From an uncultured bacterium (GTDB lineage: Bacteria; Verrucomicrobiota; Kiritimatiellia; RFP12; UBA1067): 34,614 bases of DNA. The notes under the pieces were generated by a model, which searched no databases, had not been told where the DNA came from, and worked only from the letters and a program-made list of their open reading frames with translations. Where the stretch lies: assembly GCA_902769585.1 (NCBI GenBank), contig CACXPT010000019.1:1-34614 (forward strand). The letters run 5' to 3'. The position numbers were made by a program, and so were the translations under genes. Positions 14,715 through 23,191 of the stretch are shown here, one piece after another; within the stretch, counting starts at the first letter, position 1; each line of letters opens with the position of its first letter.

Positions 14715-15864
14715 CGTGCGTCACCTTTCCGTTAAAAACCGTCAGCACGGGCCATGCGGCAAAGCGCATCCCGGCAAACGGCTGGTTTCTTGATCTTGTC
14801 CTGAAAGCCGTCGGATTCACCTGCCGGCACGCCTGCAGGTCAATGACCGCGAAGTTGTCCTCCGTCGGCGCTAGCATCTCGCCCAGAAGCGCGGCCGGAC
14901 CGGTCGTCCATCGCGCAATCCAGTCCGTAGGCGCCATGCCCTCCTCCACCACCATCGCCTGCCACGTGACGGCGGCGGCCGTCTCCAGGCCAACGATGCC
15001 ATTCGCCGCCGTACGGAAACCGCCCTGCTTCTTCGCAGCGGGGTGCGGCGCATGGTCTGTGGCGAAGAGTCCGAGAGTGCCATCCTTCACGCCAGCGCGG
15101 ATCGCCGCCACGTCCTCGCGGCTGCCGAGCGGCGGCGCCATCTTCCAGTTGGCGTCGTCCGCCGGGATGTCGTCGCAGGAGAGAAGCAAGTGATGCGGCG
15201 TCGCCTCGCCGGTGACCGGCAGGCCTTCACGCCGCGCCGCGCGGATGAGCTCGACCGTTCCCGCGCAGGAGATGTGCTGCACGTGGAGTGCGCATCCCGT
15301 CACACGGCAGATCGCGATGTCGCGCCGCACTGCCTCCGTCTCGGCCTCTGGCGGCATCACGGGCAGTCCGAAACGACGCGCCACCGCGCAGTCGCGCATC
15401 ACGCCGCCTGCCAGCAGGGACGGCACGACGGCGTGCTGCATCACCGGCTTGCCGAGCTTCGCCGCGCGACGCATCGCCTCCTCCATCACGTGCGCGTCCT
15501 CCACGAACGAGCCGTCGTCCGTGAACGCCACCGCTCCGGCGGCGGCAAGCCCTTCGAGATCAGCCACCTCGCGTCCGAGCCGTCCCTTCGTGATGCAGGC
15601 GGAGGGAGCGATGCGCACGGGCAGCGACGCGTCCTCGATCTGCTCGCGCAGCCATCCGGCGTTGTCGCCCGCGGGCATGGTGTTCGGCATCGTCGTCACG
15701 CACGTGAACCCGCCGGCGGCGGCGGCCTGCGCCCCCGTCGCGCGCGTCTCCGCCTCAGGCACGCCCGGATCGCGGAAATGGACATGCACGTCACGCAGCC
15801 CGCCCGGCACGACAAGGTAGCGTTCAGGCTGCTGCGACAGACGCTTCAGTATCTCTTTAGGCAT
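14695..15864 (-). CDS. pyrC: dihydroorotase (class I type amidohydrolase), 389 aa
   Basis: Cyclises carbamoyl-aspartate to dihydroorotate in de novo pyrimidine synthesis. Metal ligands visible: His27 and His29 in DVHVHFRDPG, Asp117 in TDDGS, His144 in VMQHA, His197 in VQHIS and Asp270 in ATDHAPH; MPNTMP at 59-64 is the substrate-loop motif. The usual H-C/A-E-D after the fourth ligand is HAVV here, a mild deviation. The start at 15864 has AAGGTGG close by and GGAG further up; a longer open frame upstream is a shadow of the phosphatase gene. It lies 26 bp after the SpoIIE-type phosphatase and overlaps purine nucleoside phosphorylase. No other pyr genes are nearby. Confidence 0.92.
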   Translation of the reverse strand: MPKEILKRLSQQPERYLVVPGGLRDVHVHFRDPGVPEAETRATGAQAAAAGGFTCVTTMPNTMPAGDNAGWLREQIEDASLPVRIAPSACITKGRLGREVADLEGLAAAGAVAFTDDGSFVEDAHVMEEAMRRAAKLGKPVMQHAVVPSLLAGGVMRDCAVARRFGLPVMPPEAETEAVRRDIAICRVTGCALHVQHISCAGTVELIRAARREGLPVTGEATPHHLLLSCDDIPADDANWKMAPPLGSREDVAAIRAGVKDGTLGLFATDHAPHPAAKKQGGFRTAANGIVGLETAAAVTWQAMVVEEGMAPTDWIARWTTGPAALLGEMLAPTEDNFAVIDLQACRQVNPTAFRTRSRNQPFAGMRFAAWPVLTVFNGKVTHDELHDF

Positions 15865-15890
15865 GTCCACCTTACTCCACAATAGACGTT

Positions 15891-17528
15891 CTAGGCATTG
15901 CTGCCACGATAGCGGATGACGAGCTGCGTGCAGTCGTCCGCCTGGTCCGCTCCTGCGGCGTAGGCGGACACGCGGGCGAGGACGGACTGGAGAAGTTTGG
16001 CCAAGTCGCCGCCAGCGCCGGTCTTGGAAATAGTCGCGAGCAGACGCTCCTCGCCGAGCAGCTCGCCCTGATCGTCGGGCTGCTCGGTTATGCCGTCGGT
16101 GTACAGGTAGATGGCGTCGCCGGGGGCGAAGTCGATCTCCTGCGAGCGGTACTTGATGCCGGGCATCGCGCCAAGGACGAGTCCCGGACGGGTACGCAGG
16201 TAGCTGGCCGTGCCGTCCGCTTTTATGACTACCGGCGGATTGTGCCCAGCGTTCACGTAAGTGATGCGACCGGACATGAGGTCGATCTCGCCGATCCACG
16301 CCGTCACGAACATGTTCGCGCCGTTGCCTTCGCAGAGAGCGTCGTTCGACTCCGTCACCACATCGGCGATCGGCTTGCCGGTCTGCGCGATGCTCTTGAT
16401 GATGGTTTTCGCGCGCATCATGAAGAGGGCGGCGGGGACGCCCTTGTCGCTCACGTCCGCGATGAGGAACGTTATCTTCTGCGGGCCTGAGAAGTAGAAG
16501 TCGTAGAAGTCTCCGCCCACGTCCTTCGCAGTCTTCATGCTCGCGTAGATATCGACGCGCTTCTCGTCCGGGAAAGGAGGGAAGACGCGCGGGATCGCGC
16601 TCTCCTGGATGTCGGAGGCCATCTTCATCTCCTTCGCCCGCTGCGAGCTGAGCTGAGAGCGCACGTACGCCGCGATGACGAGGCCCACGAGGACGGCGGC
16701 GAGGACGAGGGCCATGCCGTTGAGGAATGCGGAGGTGCCCACGAGCACGCGCCGCTCCACGATGGCCGTGCGCTTCGGGATGACGACATAGACGGCAAAG
16801 CCCTCCACGTCGCGCCGCTGCCAGTAGCACTCGTCGCCAGGATCGCGCCACTGCCCGCTCTCGCGCTTCTCGTCGGGATGCGAGATGATCGTGCCGGACC
16901 CCGTGGTGATGACAATGTAGCCAGCCTCGCCGCTCACGTGGCGGTTGTGGGTAAGGCCCGTCAACGCCGAGCGCGAGAGATACCGCAGGTTGCCCTCGCG
17001 GCAGCCAACCTGCACGAAGCCGCCCTCTGGCCGCCATACGCCGACGTACTTGATCATGTCGCCGGCGCGCGTGTTGGGCATCAGCGACTGCGTGATCTCG
17101 GTCTCGTCGCGCAGAAGCGGCTTGAACGCCGCCGCCTGCCCCTTTATGTTGGTGAAGTCGAACCCGATGTCCCGCTCGTCCGCGCTGTGCGTGAGAAGCC
17201 CGTTCGCGTCGATGACGCACAGCTCGTCCACGTTGAGCTCGTTCGCCAGGTTGCGGAGCAGGGCGACAGACTTCTTCTTGTCGCGCCAGTCGGGATTCTT
17301 TTGCAGCTCGGGCAGCTTGTCGCGAAAGAGCATCGCCTGCCGGACGAGCCGACGGTCCACCTTCTCGCGGATAGCACCCACAACGTCCTTGAAGGCTACG
17401 TCGATCAGCTTATGCGCGTCGCGCGCCGTCATGCGGTCGTGCAGCAGCCACGTCAGCGCCAATGATGCGAGAAAGGCCACCAGCACGGCTCCCGCGAGCC
17501 GAGCCACAAGTTTCCGTTGCGCCGTCAT
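15891..17528 (-). CDS. membrane sensor SpoIIE/RsbU-type PP2C phosphatase, 545 aa
   Basis: Residues 10-29 and about 262-288 are membrane helices enclosing an extracytoplasmic sensor of some 230 residues (Cache-like: VDELCVIDANGLLTHS near 99-115, SGEAGYIVITTGSGTIISHPDE near 199-220). The C-terminal SpoIIE domain (about 300-545) has the PP2C metal sites VGGDFYD (337-343), ADVSDKG (357-363), TDGITE and DDCTQLV. Such proteins dephosphorylate anti-anti-sigma (STAS) proteins in partner-switching pathways. No STAS or anti-sigma kinase gene is nearby. Its ATG overlaps the stop of the solute-binding protein (ATGA), so the two are tightly coupled; the binding protein may deliver the signal. Confidence 0.9.
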   Translation of the reverse strand: MTAQRKLVARLAGAVLVAFLASLALTWLLHDRMTARDAHKLIDVAFKDVVGAIREKVDRRLVRQAMLFRDKLPELQKNPDWRDKKKSVALLRNLANELNVDELCVIDANGLLTHSADERDIGFDFTNIKGQAAAFKPLLRDETEITQSLMPNTRAGDMIKYVGVWRPEGGFVQVGCREGNLRYLSRSALTGLTHNRHVSGEAGYIVITTGSGTIISHPDEKRESGQWRDPGDECYWQRRDVEGFAVYVVIPKRTAIVERRVLVGTSAFLNGMALVLAAVLVGLVIAAYVRSQLSSQRAKEMKMASDIQESAIPRVFPPFPDEKRVDIYASMKTAKDVGGDFYDFYFSGPQKITFLIADVSDKGVPAALFMMRAKTIIKSIAQTGKPIADVVTESNDALCEGNGANMFVTAWIGEIDLMSGRITYVNAGHNPPVVIKADGTASYLRTRPGLVLGAMPGIKYRSQEIDFAPGDAIYLYTDGITEQPDDQGELLGEERLLATISKTGAGGDLAKLLQSVLARVSAYAAGADQADDCTQLVIRYRGSNA

Positions 17529-18265
17529 TTCGCTTTCCTTTCCCTGATGACTGCATTGACCGCCTCGATGTAGTCGATACGGTCCTTGCGCACGGCAATG
17601 CCGTAGTTCTCGCGCGTCTCGAGCGGCGTCACCGCCAATTCGCCGCCAGAGGCCTTCGCCACCTCCGCAAGTGCCGGACGGTCATAGAACACCGTGTCGA
17701 CCTTGTGCGCTTTCAAGGCTTTGATAGCATCCTCGATCGTCCCGTAGCGGAACGGATCTATCCCGTGCCGGGTGAGGTAGAAGTCGTGCGTCATCGACTC
17801 GACCACGCCCACGTGCCGTCCCTCGACCCGGACCATCGTCGGCATCGGCTCGCCCGAGCGGTAAAGGAACGCCGCTCCCTCCTCCGCATACGGGATAGAG
17901 AATTCCACGTTTCGGCGGCGCCCTTCCGTGATGGTGATTGCACCGACCGCAAAGTCGGCCTTGTGATCCTTTACGGAAGGAAGAAGGTCCGCAAAACGTA
18001 CCCGACGGATTTCGAGCTTGCGCCCTAGCCGTTCGGCTACGGCCTTGACTATGTCGATGTCTATGCCACACACTTCGCCAGAGTTCGTGTCGACATAGGC
18101 GTAAGGCGGCATTTCCGGCATGACCGCCAGCACAAGCGGCCCTTTCGTCCGCTCCGCCGCCACAGGTCCTGCGTCGCGGGAGTCCTTCCCGCATCCCACA
18201 AAGAGCGCCATGCCGGACAGAGCAACCACGCCCGCAATGACATTTGCCCGAACAACTTTCATCAT
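17525..18265 (-). CDS. amino-acid-type solute-binding lipoprotein (SBP_bac_3), 246 aa
   Basis: Periplasmic binding protein family 3 (polar amino acid type). The N-terminal signal has a lipobox-like FVGC with Cys25. The mature domain begins near residue 43 (GPLVLAVMPEMPPYAYVD) and has G-I-D-I-D-I-V-K-A-V-A-E-R-L, the F-A-V-G-A-I-T-I-T-E-G-R-R-R hinge and the V-G-V-V-E-S / G-T-I-E-D-A-I-K-A-L pattern of the fold. The start at 18265 (M-M) overlaps the upstream stop as ATGA, with GGAGAAAGGCAGC ahead; the downstream end also overlaps as ATGA. No ABC permease or ATPase lies next to it. The pairing with a Cache/SpoIIE phosphatase suggests a sensing rather than transport role, which is inference. Confidence 0.88.
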   Translation of the reverse strand: MMKVVRANVIAGVVALSGMALFVGCGKDSRDAGPVAAERTKGPLVLAVMPEMPPYAYVDTNSGEVCGIDIDIVKAVAERLGRKLEIRRVRFADLLPSVKDHKADFAVGAITITEGRRRNVEFSIPYAEEGAAFLYRSGEPMPTMVRVEGRHVGVVESMTHDFYLTRHGIDPFRYGTIEDAIKALKAHKVDTVFYDRPALAEVAKASGGELAVTPLETRENYGIAVRKDRIDYIEAVNAVIRERKAK

Positions 18266-20274
18266 GCTGCCTTTCTCCAAGTACGCCCGTTCAGGCATCC
18301 GCACGCCGCCCAAGCGCCGACGCCAACCGTCATGAGAACAGAGAGCAGCGTCATCGCCTGAGCCGCACGATTCGCCGACGGCTTGTCTTTCGCCGGCGCA
18401 GGCACGTTCTTCGCCTGCAGCAGCACCAGCGCCGCCGCGTTCTGCGCCGCCTTCCTGACGCCTTGCCGCGACAGGGAGTAGAAGCCCACAGGAACCAGCT
18501 CGCCTCTGCCCCAGCGTTCGTTCAACGTCTTGTCCGCTCGCAGCGTCTTCCCGGACGCGAGCACGAACCGCACGCCCTCGGCCGCCTGGTCGTCGACCGT
18601 CTCCGCAAGATGCACGCCCATGGAATCGCGCACGAGCCGTCCGCCATCCTGCGGCGGCATCGCCACGAACACCTTGCCGCCACCGGCCTTGACGACGTCC
18701 TCCGCGGCATCGTTCGGCGCCTTCTGGAACGACACGTCCTCGACCGCAAGGTACTTGCCGTCGACGCGCGCCAGGTCGATCACGTTCACGGCCGCCAGGA
18801 CGCAAAGCGCCGCTCCCACCCATGCACGCGCCGATCCAAACCGCTCATGCGCCCACGCCAAGCCGTAACCCGCCAGCACCGCCACGCAGAACTCGAGCAG
18901 GTGGACGAACTTCACCGGCGCGCGCAGGTAGTCGCCAAAAGGAAGAGCAAACACTAGCCGATAGAACGGCGTGAAGCAGCCAAGCGCGCAGAGGTAGACG
19001 ACGAGCGCTGAAATTGTCCAGAATGGGACGTCGGAGTAGCTAGTGCCTAGTGCCTGGTGCTTAGTGCTTAGTGCGGGAGGGACGCGCTCCTGCGCGTCCG
19101 CGCTTGGTGCGGGAGGGACGCGCTCCTGCGCGTCCGCGCTTGGTGCGGGAGGGACGCGCTCCTGCGCGTCCGCCTTGCGCTTCTTCCACCAGCCGACGAC
19201 GCCGACGGCGGCAAAGAGGACCGTGAGGAAACCGAAGTAGAGCGAATGCTGGCGATATGGGATCCAGATGCGTTCGCCGGGCTTCACGATCTCGCCCGTC
19301 ACCGGATGCCGCCCGCCCTGCCCAGGCGGCACAACCACCTGCTGTCCGAGCCGTCCGCGATACGGATTCTTCGGGCTCACGCGCGGATCGTTCGAGCCGC
19401 CATGCACCTCCGCCGCCACGAACTCGAGCGTGTCCTCCGGCGGCAGAGACCAGCTAGTGCAGAACTCCCAGCGCTTCTCGCGCGACACGTCGGCCTTGCC
19501 GTCGGCGGACACCAATGCGCCAGACGAATCCGCGATCTGCTTGTCGCGCCCAGCCAGGTCATGGATAAGCGCATGCCCGAACTGCGGCGCACCCGTCAGG
19601 GACACAACAGCCGCGCACACGCCAACTCCCGCGAACAGCCGTCCCCAACGGAAGTCGCCAGACTGCGCACGACCACGCCACTCTCGCACGATGCACCATA
19701 CGCCGTATGCGAACGTAAGTACCGCAAAGAGAAGCCACATGTCGGGTTGCTGAGCGCTGCTCCACGCCAGCACAGCGCCGAGCAATGCCCAGTTTCGCCA
19801 CTTCCCCTTCCGCACGCAACGATCCACCAGCCCGAACGCGAAAGGTCCGTACATGAGCCAGATGAACCATCCGAGATGCCCCGCCGAGAAGAGCGTGAAG
19901 CAGTAGCCCATCAGACCGTACGCAGCGCCGCCGCCATACGCGCCCACGAGCGGCACGCGCCGTCCGCGCAGGTAGAACACGACGCCTAGCGCCGCCAGAT
20001 AGGCCGCTAGCGCATACTGCAGTTCCTGCCAGAAGTACATGCCGCCAACAACGTGCATGAGGTCGGACGGGACAAACCGTCCGCCGGCGCACACGTCGGC
20101 GAACCACCTCGCCGCGTCGTTGATCGGATAGAATATCGCGTTGTCTGGCTCCACAGGGGCCTTGTCAAGCGCCCAGGTGCCCCAGAACACGAACGCCATG
20201 CACACGGCATACAACCCCGTGAACGCCAGGAACGCGATCGTCGAGGGCCTACGGAAAAACTCTTTTATCTTCAT
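18262..20274 (-). CDS. polytopic membrane protein with repeat-derived insert, 670 aa (YfhO/GT-C-like)
   Basis: About ten to twelve hydrophobic helices (for example 12-33, 84-101, 108-130, 134-151, 162-190, 214-229, 345-363, 417-436, 451-480, 645-662) with a first large loop beginning WALDKAP-x-E-P-D near 34-44. The general plan resembles YfhO or GT-C glycosyltransferase-like membrane proteins, but I see no decisive catalytic motif, so function is uncertain. Residues 368-413 are a foreign-looking insert: three ADAQERVPPAPS-type 12-mers, then a segment encoded by GCACTAA-type heptamers. It is placed in a loop between membrane segments and keeps the frame. Transcribed from a near-consensus promoter only about 5 nt before the ATG; its stop overlaps the SBP gene by ATGA. 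Confidence 0.75.
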   Translation of the reverse strand: MKIKEFFRRPSTIAFLAFTGLYAVCMAFVFWGTWALDKAPVEPDNAIFYPINDAARWFADVCAGGRFVPSDLMHVVGGMYFWQELQYALAAYLAALGVVFYLRGRRVPLVGAYGGGAAYGLMGYCFTLFSAGHLGWFIWLMYGPFAFGLVDRCVRKGKWRNWALLGAVLAWSSAQQPDMWLLFAVLTFAYGVWCIVREWRGRAQSGDFRWGRLFAGVGVCAAVVSLTGAPQFGHALIHDLAGRDKQIADSSGALVSADGKADVSREKRWEFCTSWSLPPEDTLEFVAAEVHGGSNDPRVSPKNPYRGRLGQQVVVPPGQGGRHPVTGEIVKPGERIWIPYRQHSLYFGFLTVLFAAVGVVGWWKKRKADAQERVPPAPSADAQERVPPAPSADAQERVPPALSTKHQALGTSYSDVPFWTISALVVYLCALGCFTPFYRLVFALPFGDYLRAPVKFVHLLEFCVAVLAGYGLAWAHERFGSARAWVGAALCVLAAVNVIDLARVDGKYLAVEDVSFQKAPNDAAEDVVKAGGGKVFVAMPPQDGGRLVRDSMGVHLAETVDDQAAEGVRFVLASGKTLRADKTLNERWGRGELVPVGFYSLSRQGVRKAAQNAAALVLLQAKNVPAPAKDKPSANRAAQAMTLLSVLMTVGVGAWAACGCLNGRTWRKAA
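19039..19175. repeat. intragenic repeat block: five heptamers plus three 36-bp palindromic units
   Basis: 19040-19074 holds five YTRGTGC heptamers, the same unit as the array at 113-183. From 19073 to about 19175 come three 36-bp direct repeats, each containing the palindrome GGACGCGC-AGGA-GCGCGTCC followed by CTCCCG on the minus strand. The palindrome matches the intergenic units at 3474-3535 and 34078-34103. 36 bp is a multiple of three, so copy-number change would keep the frame. Confidence 0.92.
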
Positions 20275-20278
20275 CGTT

Positions 20279-20314
20279 TGCGGGAATTATACATGACCAT
20301 CCGCCACGGGTCAA
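20279..20314 (-). promoter_or_regulatory. near-consensus promoter of the membrane protein-SBP-phosphatase operon
   Basis: Minus strand TTGACC (20314 to 20309), 17-bp spacer, TATAAT (20291 to 20286). The ATG is at 20274, 11 bases after the -10, leaving a leader of about 5 nt and no ribosome-binding site. Confidence 0.75.
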
Positions 20315-20345
20315 GGTCGCGCAAAAGCATTCTGCGGAAGCTTCG

Positions 20346-21818
20346 TCACGCCTTCTCGCCGGCGGCGGAAGCGGCCGCCTTCCTCACGGCGGCGGCCAGC
20401 GTCGCGCCGATGCCGGCAACGGCTGCGATCTCGTCTTCCGTCGCGCGCGCGATGCCATATACGGAATGGAACCTCTTCAGCAGCGCCATCTTCTTCGCGG
20501 GCCCGATGCCGGGCACGTCATCAAGCGCCGACTCCCGGATCGTCCGTTCGCGCAGGCTTCGGTGGTACGTGATGGCGAAGCGGTGAGCCTCGTCCCGGAG
20601 ACGCGTAACGACCATCAGGCCCTCAGAGTCGCGCGGCAGCAGGAGCGGCTCGCCGCCGTCATCCGTCACCAGCTCCTCCATACGCTTGGCGAGGCCCACC
20701 GTAGGGATGTCCGTGATGCCCAGCTCCGCGAATACGGCGCGGGCGGCGCGCAGCTGCGTGACGCCGCCGTCGCAGATGTAGAGGTCCGCGCGCGGGCTTT
20801 TCGCGGTCAGCGTGGAGTCCGGCCCGTAGCGGCGGCGCACCACTTCCGCCATCGCGCGCGGGTCGTCCGCGCCCTCGAAGGACTCGATCTTGAAGTGCCG
20901 GTACCAGCGACGGTCCGGCAGACCGTCCACCGCCACGACGAGCGACGCCACGTTGTGGGTGCCGAAGAGGTTGGAGATGTCCACGCACTCGATCACGCGC
21001 GGCGGCTTGGGAAGTCCCAGCGCGGCGGCGAGCTCGGCGAGGCCGCGTCCCGCGTCCTCGCGGCGCATCTCCGGCGACTTTCGCACGAAGTGGGCCTTCG
21101 TCATCTCCTTGAGCGCCGCCACCGTGTCGCGCAGGCGCGCGGCCTTCCGGAAATCCTCCTTCGCCGCGGCCTCCTTCATCTCCTCCACCACCTCCGCGAT
21201 CACCTCCGGACGCTCGCCCTTCAGGAAGGCGCACGCCTCGTCGAAGCGCACCCGGTAGTCTGCCGCGGAGATGCTGCCCAGGCATGGCGCGGAGCAGAAG
21301 CGTATGACATCCGCGTGGCAGTGGGTGTGCGCCTCCTCGTCCGGCGCGAGCGCCGTGCAGCCTCGCAGCCCCCAGCGCTTCTCGACGAAGTCCTTCGCGG
21401 CGCGCACTACGGGCGAGGACGGGAACGGCCCGAAGTAGAGCGCGCCGTCGTCGCGCACGATGCGGCACGTGCGGAACGCCGGGAACGGCTCGTCGGGATC
21501 GGCGCGGAGCGCGAGGTAGCGCTTGTCGTCGCGCATGAGGATGTTGAAGTGAGGCTTGTACTTCTTGATGAGCGACGCCTCGGTGAGCAGCGCCTCGGCG
21601 TCGTTGCGCACCGTCATGAACTCAAGGTCGGCGACGGAATTGACCATCGAGCGCACCTTGGGCGCGAGATCGGCACCCGGACGGAAGTACGATAGGACGC
21701 GGCGGCGCAGGTTCTTCGCCTTGCCGACATAGATGATGACGCCCCGGCGATCCCTCATCAGGTAGCAGCCGGGGCGGTTCGGAACGGTCTTGAGCCGTTC
21801 TCGAATGACGTCGTTCAC
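20346..21818 (-). CDS. uvrC: excinuclease ABC subunit C, 490 aa
   Basis: Dual-incision nuclease of nucleotide excision repair. The N-terminal GIY-YIG domain has GCYLMRD at 17-23 and VIIYVGKAKNLRRR at 27-40. The UVR (UvrB-binding) motif lies near 205-235 (IAEVVEEMKEAAAKEDFRKAARLRD). The RNase H-like endonuclease domain has IECVDISNLFGTHNVASLVV and WYRHFKI. C-terminal helix-hairpin-helix: DDVPGIGPAKK and VAGIGATLA. At 490 residues it is shorter than the roughly 600 of E. coli UvrC but retains all domains. It starts with GTG at 21818, 6 bp after the tatA stop, with only a weak AGG, suggesting coupling to tatA. Confidence 0.95.
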   Translation of the reverse strand: MNDVIRERLKTVPNRPGCYLMRDRRGVIIYVGKAKNLRRRVLSYFRPGADLAPKVRSMVNSVADLEFMTVRNDAEALLTEASLIKKYKPHFNILMRDDKRYLALRADPDEPFPAFRTCRIVRDDGALYFGPFPSSPVVRAAKDFVEKRWGLRGCTALAPDEEAHTHCHADVIRFCSAPCLGSISAADYRVRFDEACAFLKGERPEVIAEVVEEMKEAAAKEDFRKAARLRDTVAALKEMTKAHFVRKSPEMRREDAGRGLAELAAALGLPKPPRVIECVDISNLFGTHNVASLVVAVDGLPDRRWYRHFKIESFEGADDPRAMAEVVRRRYGPDSTLTAKSPRADLYICDGGVTQLRAARAVFAELGITDIPTVGLAKRMEELVTDDGGEPLLLPRDSEGLMVVTRLRDEAHRFAITYHRSLRERTIRESALDDVPGIGPAKKMALLKRFHSVYGIARATEDEIAAVAGIGATLAAAVRKAAASAAGEKA

Positions 21819-21824
21819 GCCTGG

Positions 21825-22034
21825 TTACGCGTTGACGTCGGACTTTTGCTCGAGCTTCTCAAGCTTCTTGGGCTTGTCGTCTTCGGAAAGGAGCTGCTCT
21901 CCCTCCTGAGTGCCCTTCTTGAACTCGCCCTTCGCCTTGCCGAGCGCGCGCGCCAGCTCCGGCAGCTTCTTGCTGCCGAACACGAGCACGATCACCACGA
22001 GCAAAAGAACTATCTGCCAAGGTCCTGAAAACAT
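21825..22034 (-). CDS. tatA: Sec-independent translocase subunit TatA/E, 69 aa
   Basis: Pore-forming component of the twin-arginine pathway, which exports folded proteins. One N-terminal membrane helix (about 6-20), then the hinge and amphipathic helix FGSKKLPELARALGKAKGEF (19-38) with the family's F-G-x-K-K-L-P-E-L, and a charged tail. Length is typical. The start at 22034 follows GGAGAAATAGA. It is co-transcribed with uvrC. tatC is not in the window. Confidence 0.95.
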   Translation of the reverse strand: MFSGPWQIVLLLVVIVLVFGSKKLPELARALGKAKGEFKKGTQEGEQLLSEDDKPKKLEKLEQKSDVNA

Positions 22035-22060
22035 TCTATTTCTCCTTTGAAGTTGACAAT

Positions 22061-22089
22061 ACTTTACCGAAAAAACGCTGCGAAATCAA
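22061..22089 (-). promoter_or_regulatory. tatA-uvrC promoter
   Basis: Minus strand TTGATT (22089 to 22084), 17-bp spacer, TAAAGT (22066 to 22061). The leader of about 20 nt contains AAGGAG. Confidence 0.5.
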
Positions 22090-22097
22090 GCGCAAAA

Positions 22098-23171
22098 CTA
22101 TCCCGTCACGCGTTCCATGAGGTCTGCGACCCTAGCCGCGGCGTCCGGAACAGACATCGCAAGCATCGCAGCGGCCTTCTTCGCGAGCATCTCCGGATGC
22201 TCGATCTTGTTCAGGATGTAGTTCGCGAGCGCGCGCGGAGCCAAAGAATCCTGTATGCCCTCGTCCGCGGCGCCGGCCTGCACGAACGCCTGCGCGTTGA
22301 AGTGCTGGTGGTTGCGCACCGCGCTTGGAAGAGGGATGAAGAACGCCGGCTTTCCCACGCGCGCGAGCTCGAAGCAGGTCGACGCGCCGGCACGCGCCAC
22401 GACCATGTCGGCCGTCGCGAACGCCCGCCCCATCTCCGTCTCGAACGCGTTCACACGCGACGGCAGCTGCATCGCCTCGTAGCGCTGGCGCACCATCTCC
22501 TCGTCGGCGGCGCCCGTCTGGTGTATCACGAACAGCCGCTTCCCCGGCATGCGCCGCGCAAGGCCGGACTGCACGAGCGCCATGGCCTGGACAGCAAGCT
22601 CATTCACGCGGTGCGCCCCCTGGCTCCCGCCGGTCACGAACACGCAGAACGCGTCCTGCGGCACCTCGTCGAGACGTGGCTGTCCGGCGATCTCCGCGCG
22701 CACCGGCAGCCCGGTCAGCTCCACCTTGCGTCCCTTCAGGTAATCCCCAGTGGCCGCGAACGACACGGCGACCGCCTTCGCCTTGCGCGCCAGCCAGTCT
22801 ACCGCGCGCCCCGGCACCGTGTTCGCCTCGTGCAGCACCACCGGCACATGCCGCATCGACGCCACCAGCACGGGCGCGAGGCTCGCGTACGATCCCATCG
22901 CCAGCAGAGCGTCCGGCGCGAACTTCTTCATCTCGCGCCTGCACCGCAGGAGCGAGAATATGTTCGTGAACACGTTGCGCACAGTGAGCGGACGCGCCCC
23001 CGTCGAGAAAACGGCACCGTCCCACGACTTCATCACCGAGCTTTCGATGGCGCGGCCAGATGCCCACACCACGACCTCGTGCCCGCGCGCGCGCAATTCC
23101 TGAGCCACCGCCAGTCCCGGGAAGGAATGTCCTCCCGTGCCGCCGCAAGCAACTATGAACTTCTTCGCCAT
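22098..23171 (-). CDS. murG: MurG, UDP-GlcNAc:undecaprenyl-PP-MurNAc-pentapeptide transferase, 357 aa
   Basis: Makes lipid II from lipid I at the inner face of the membrane. The glycine loop GGTGGH is at 10-15, followed by SFPGLAVAQELRARGHEV. The second Gly-rich loop VTGGSQGAHRVNE is near 189-201. The UDP-GlcNAc site appears as VVARAGASTCFELARVGKPAFFIPLP, followed by NHQHFNAQ. Length is normal. The ATG at 23171 lies six bases from a TATAAT box, so the message looks leaderless. The gene lies 20 bp after hisF, away from any mur/fts cluster, so it probably has both its own promoter and read-through from his. Confidence 0.95.
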   Translation of the reverse strand: MAKKFIVACGGTGGHSFPGLAVAQELRARGHEVVVWASGRAIESSVMKSWDGAVFSTGARPLTVRNVFTNIFSLLRCRREMKKFAPDALLAMGSYASLAPVLVASMRHVPVVLHEANTVPGRAVDWLARKAKAVAVSFAATGDYLKGRKVELTGLPVRAEIAGQPRLDEVPQDAFCVFVTGGSQGAHRVNELAVQAMALVQSGLARRMPGKRLFVIHQTGAADEEMVRQRYEAMQLPSRVNAFETEMGRAFATADMVVARAGASTCFELARVGKPAFFIPLPSAVRNHQHFNAQAFVQAGAADEGIQDSLAPRALANYILNKIEHPEMLAKKAAAMLAMSVPDAAARVADLMERVTG

Positions 23172-23189
23172 GGCAGGATTATACCAAAC
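23171..23189 (-). promoter_or_regulatory. murG promoter, leaderless geometry
   Basis: Extended -10 TTTGG-TATAAT (TATAAT at 23183 to 23178) with six bases to the A of the ATG at 23171. It lies in the 20-bp gap after hisF. No -35 is visible. Confidence 0.65.
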
Positions 23190-23191
23190 AT

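Noticed and set aside
19039-19175. Possible CRISPR-like direct repeats in the membrane-protein gene
   Set aside because: The units are contiguous with no spacers, in frame and translated; they match an intergenic palindrome family.
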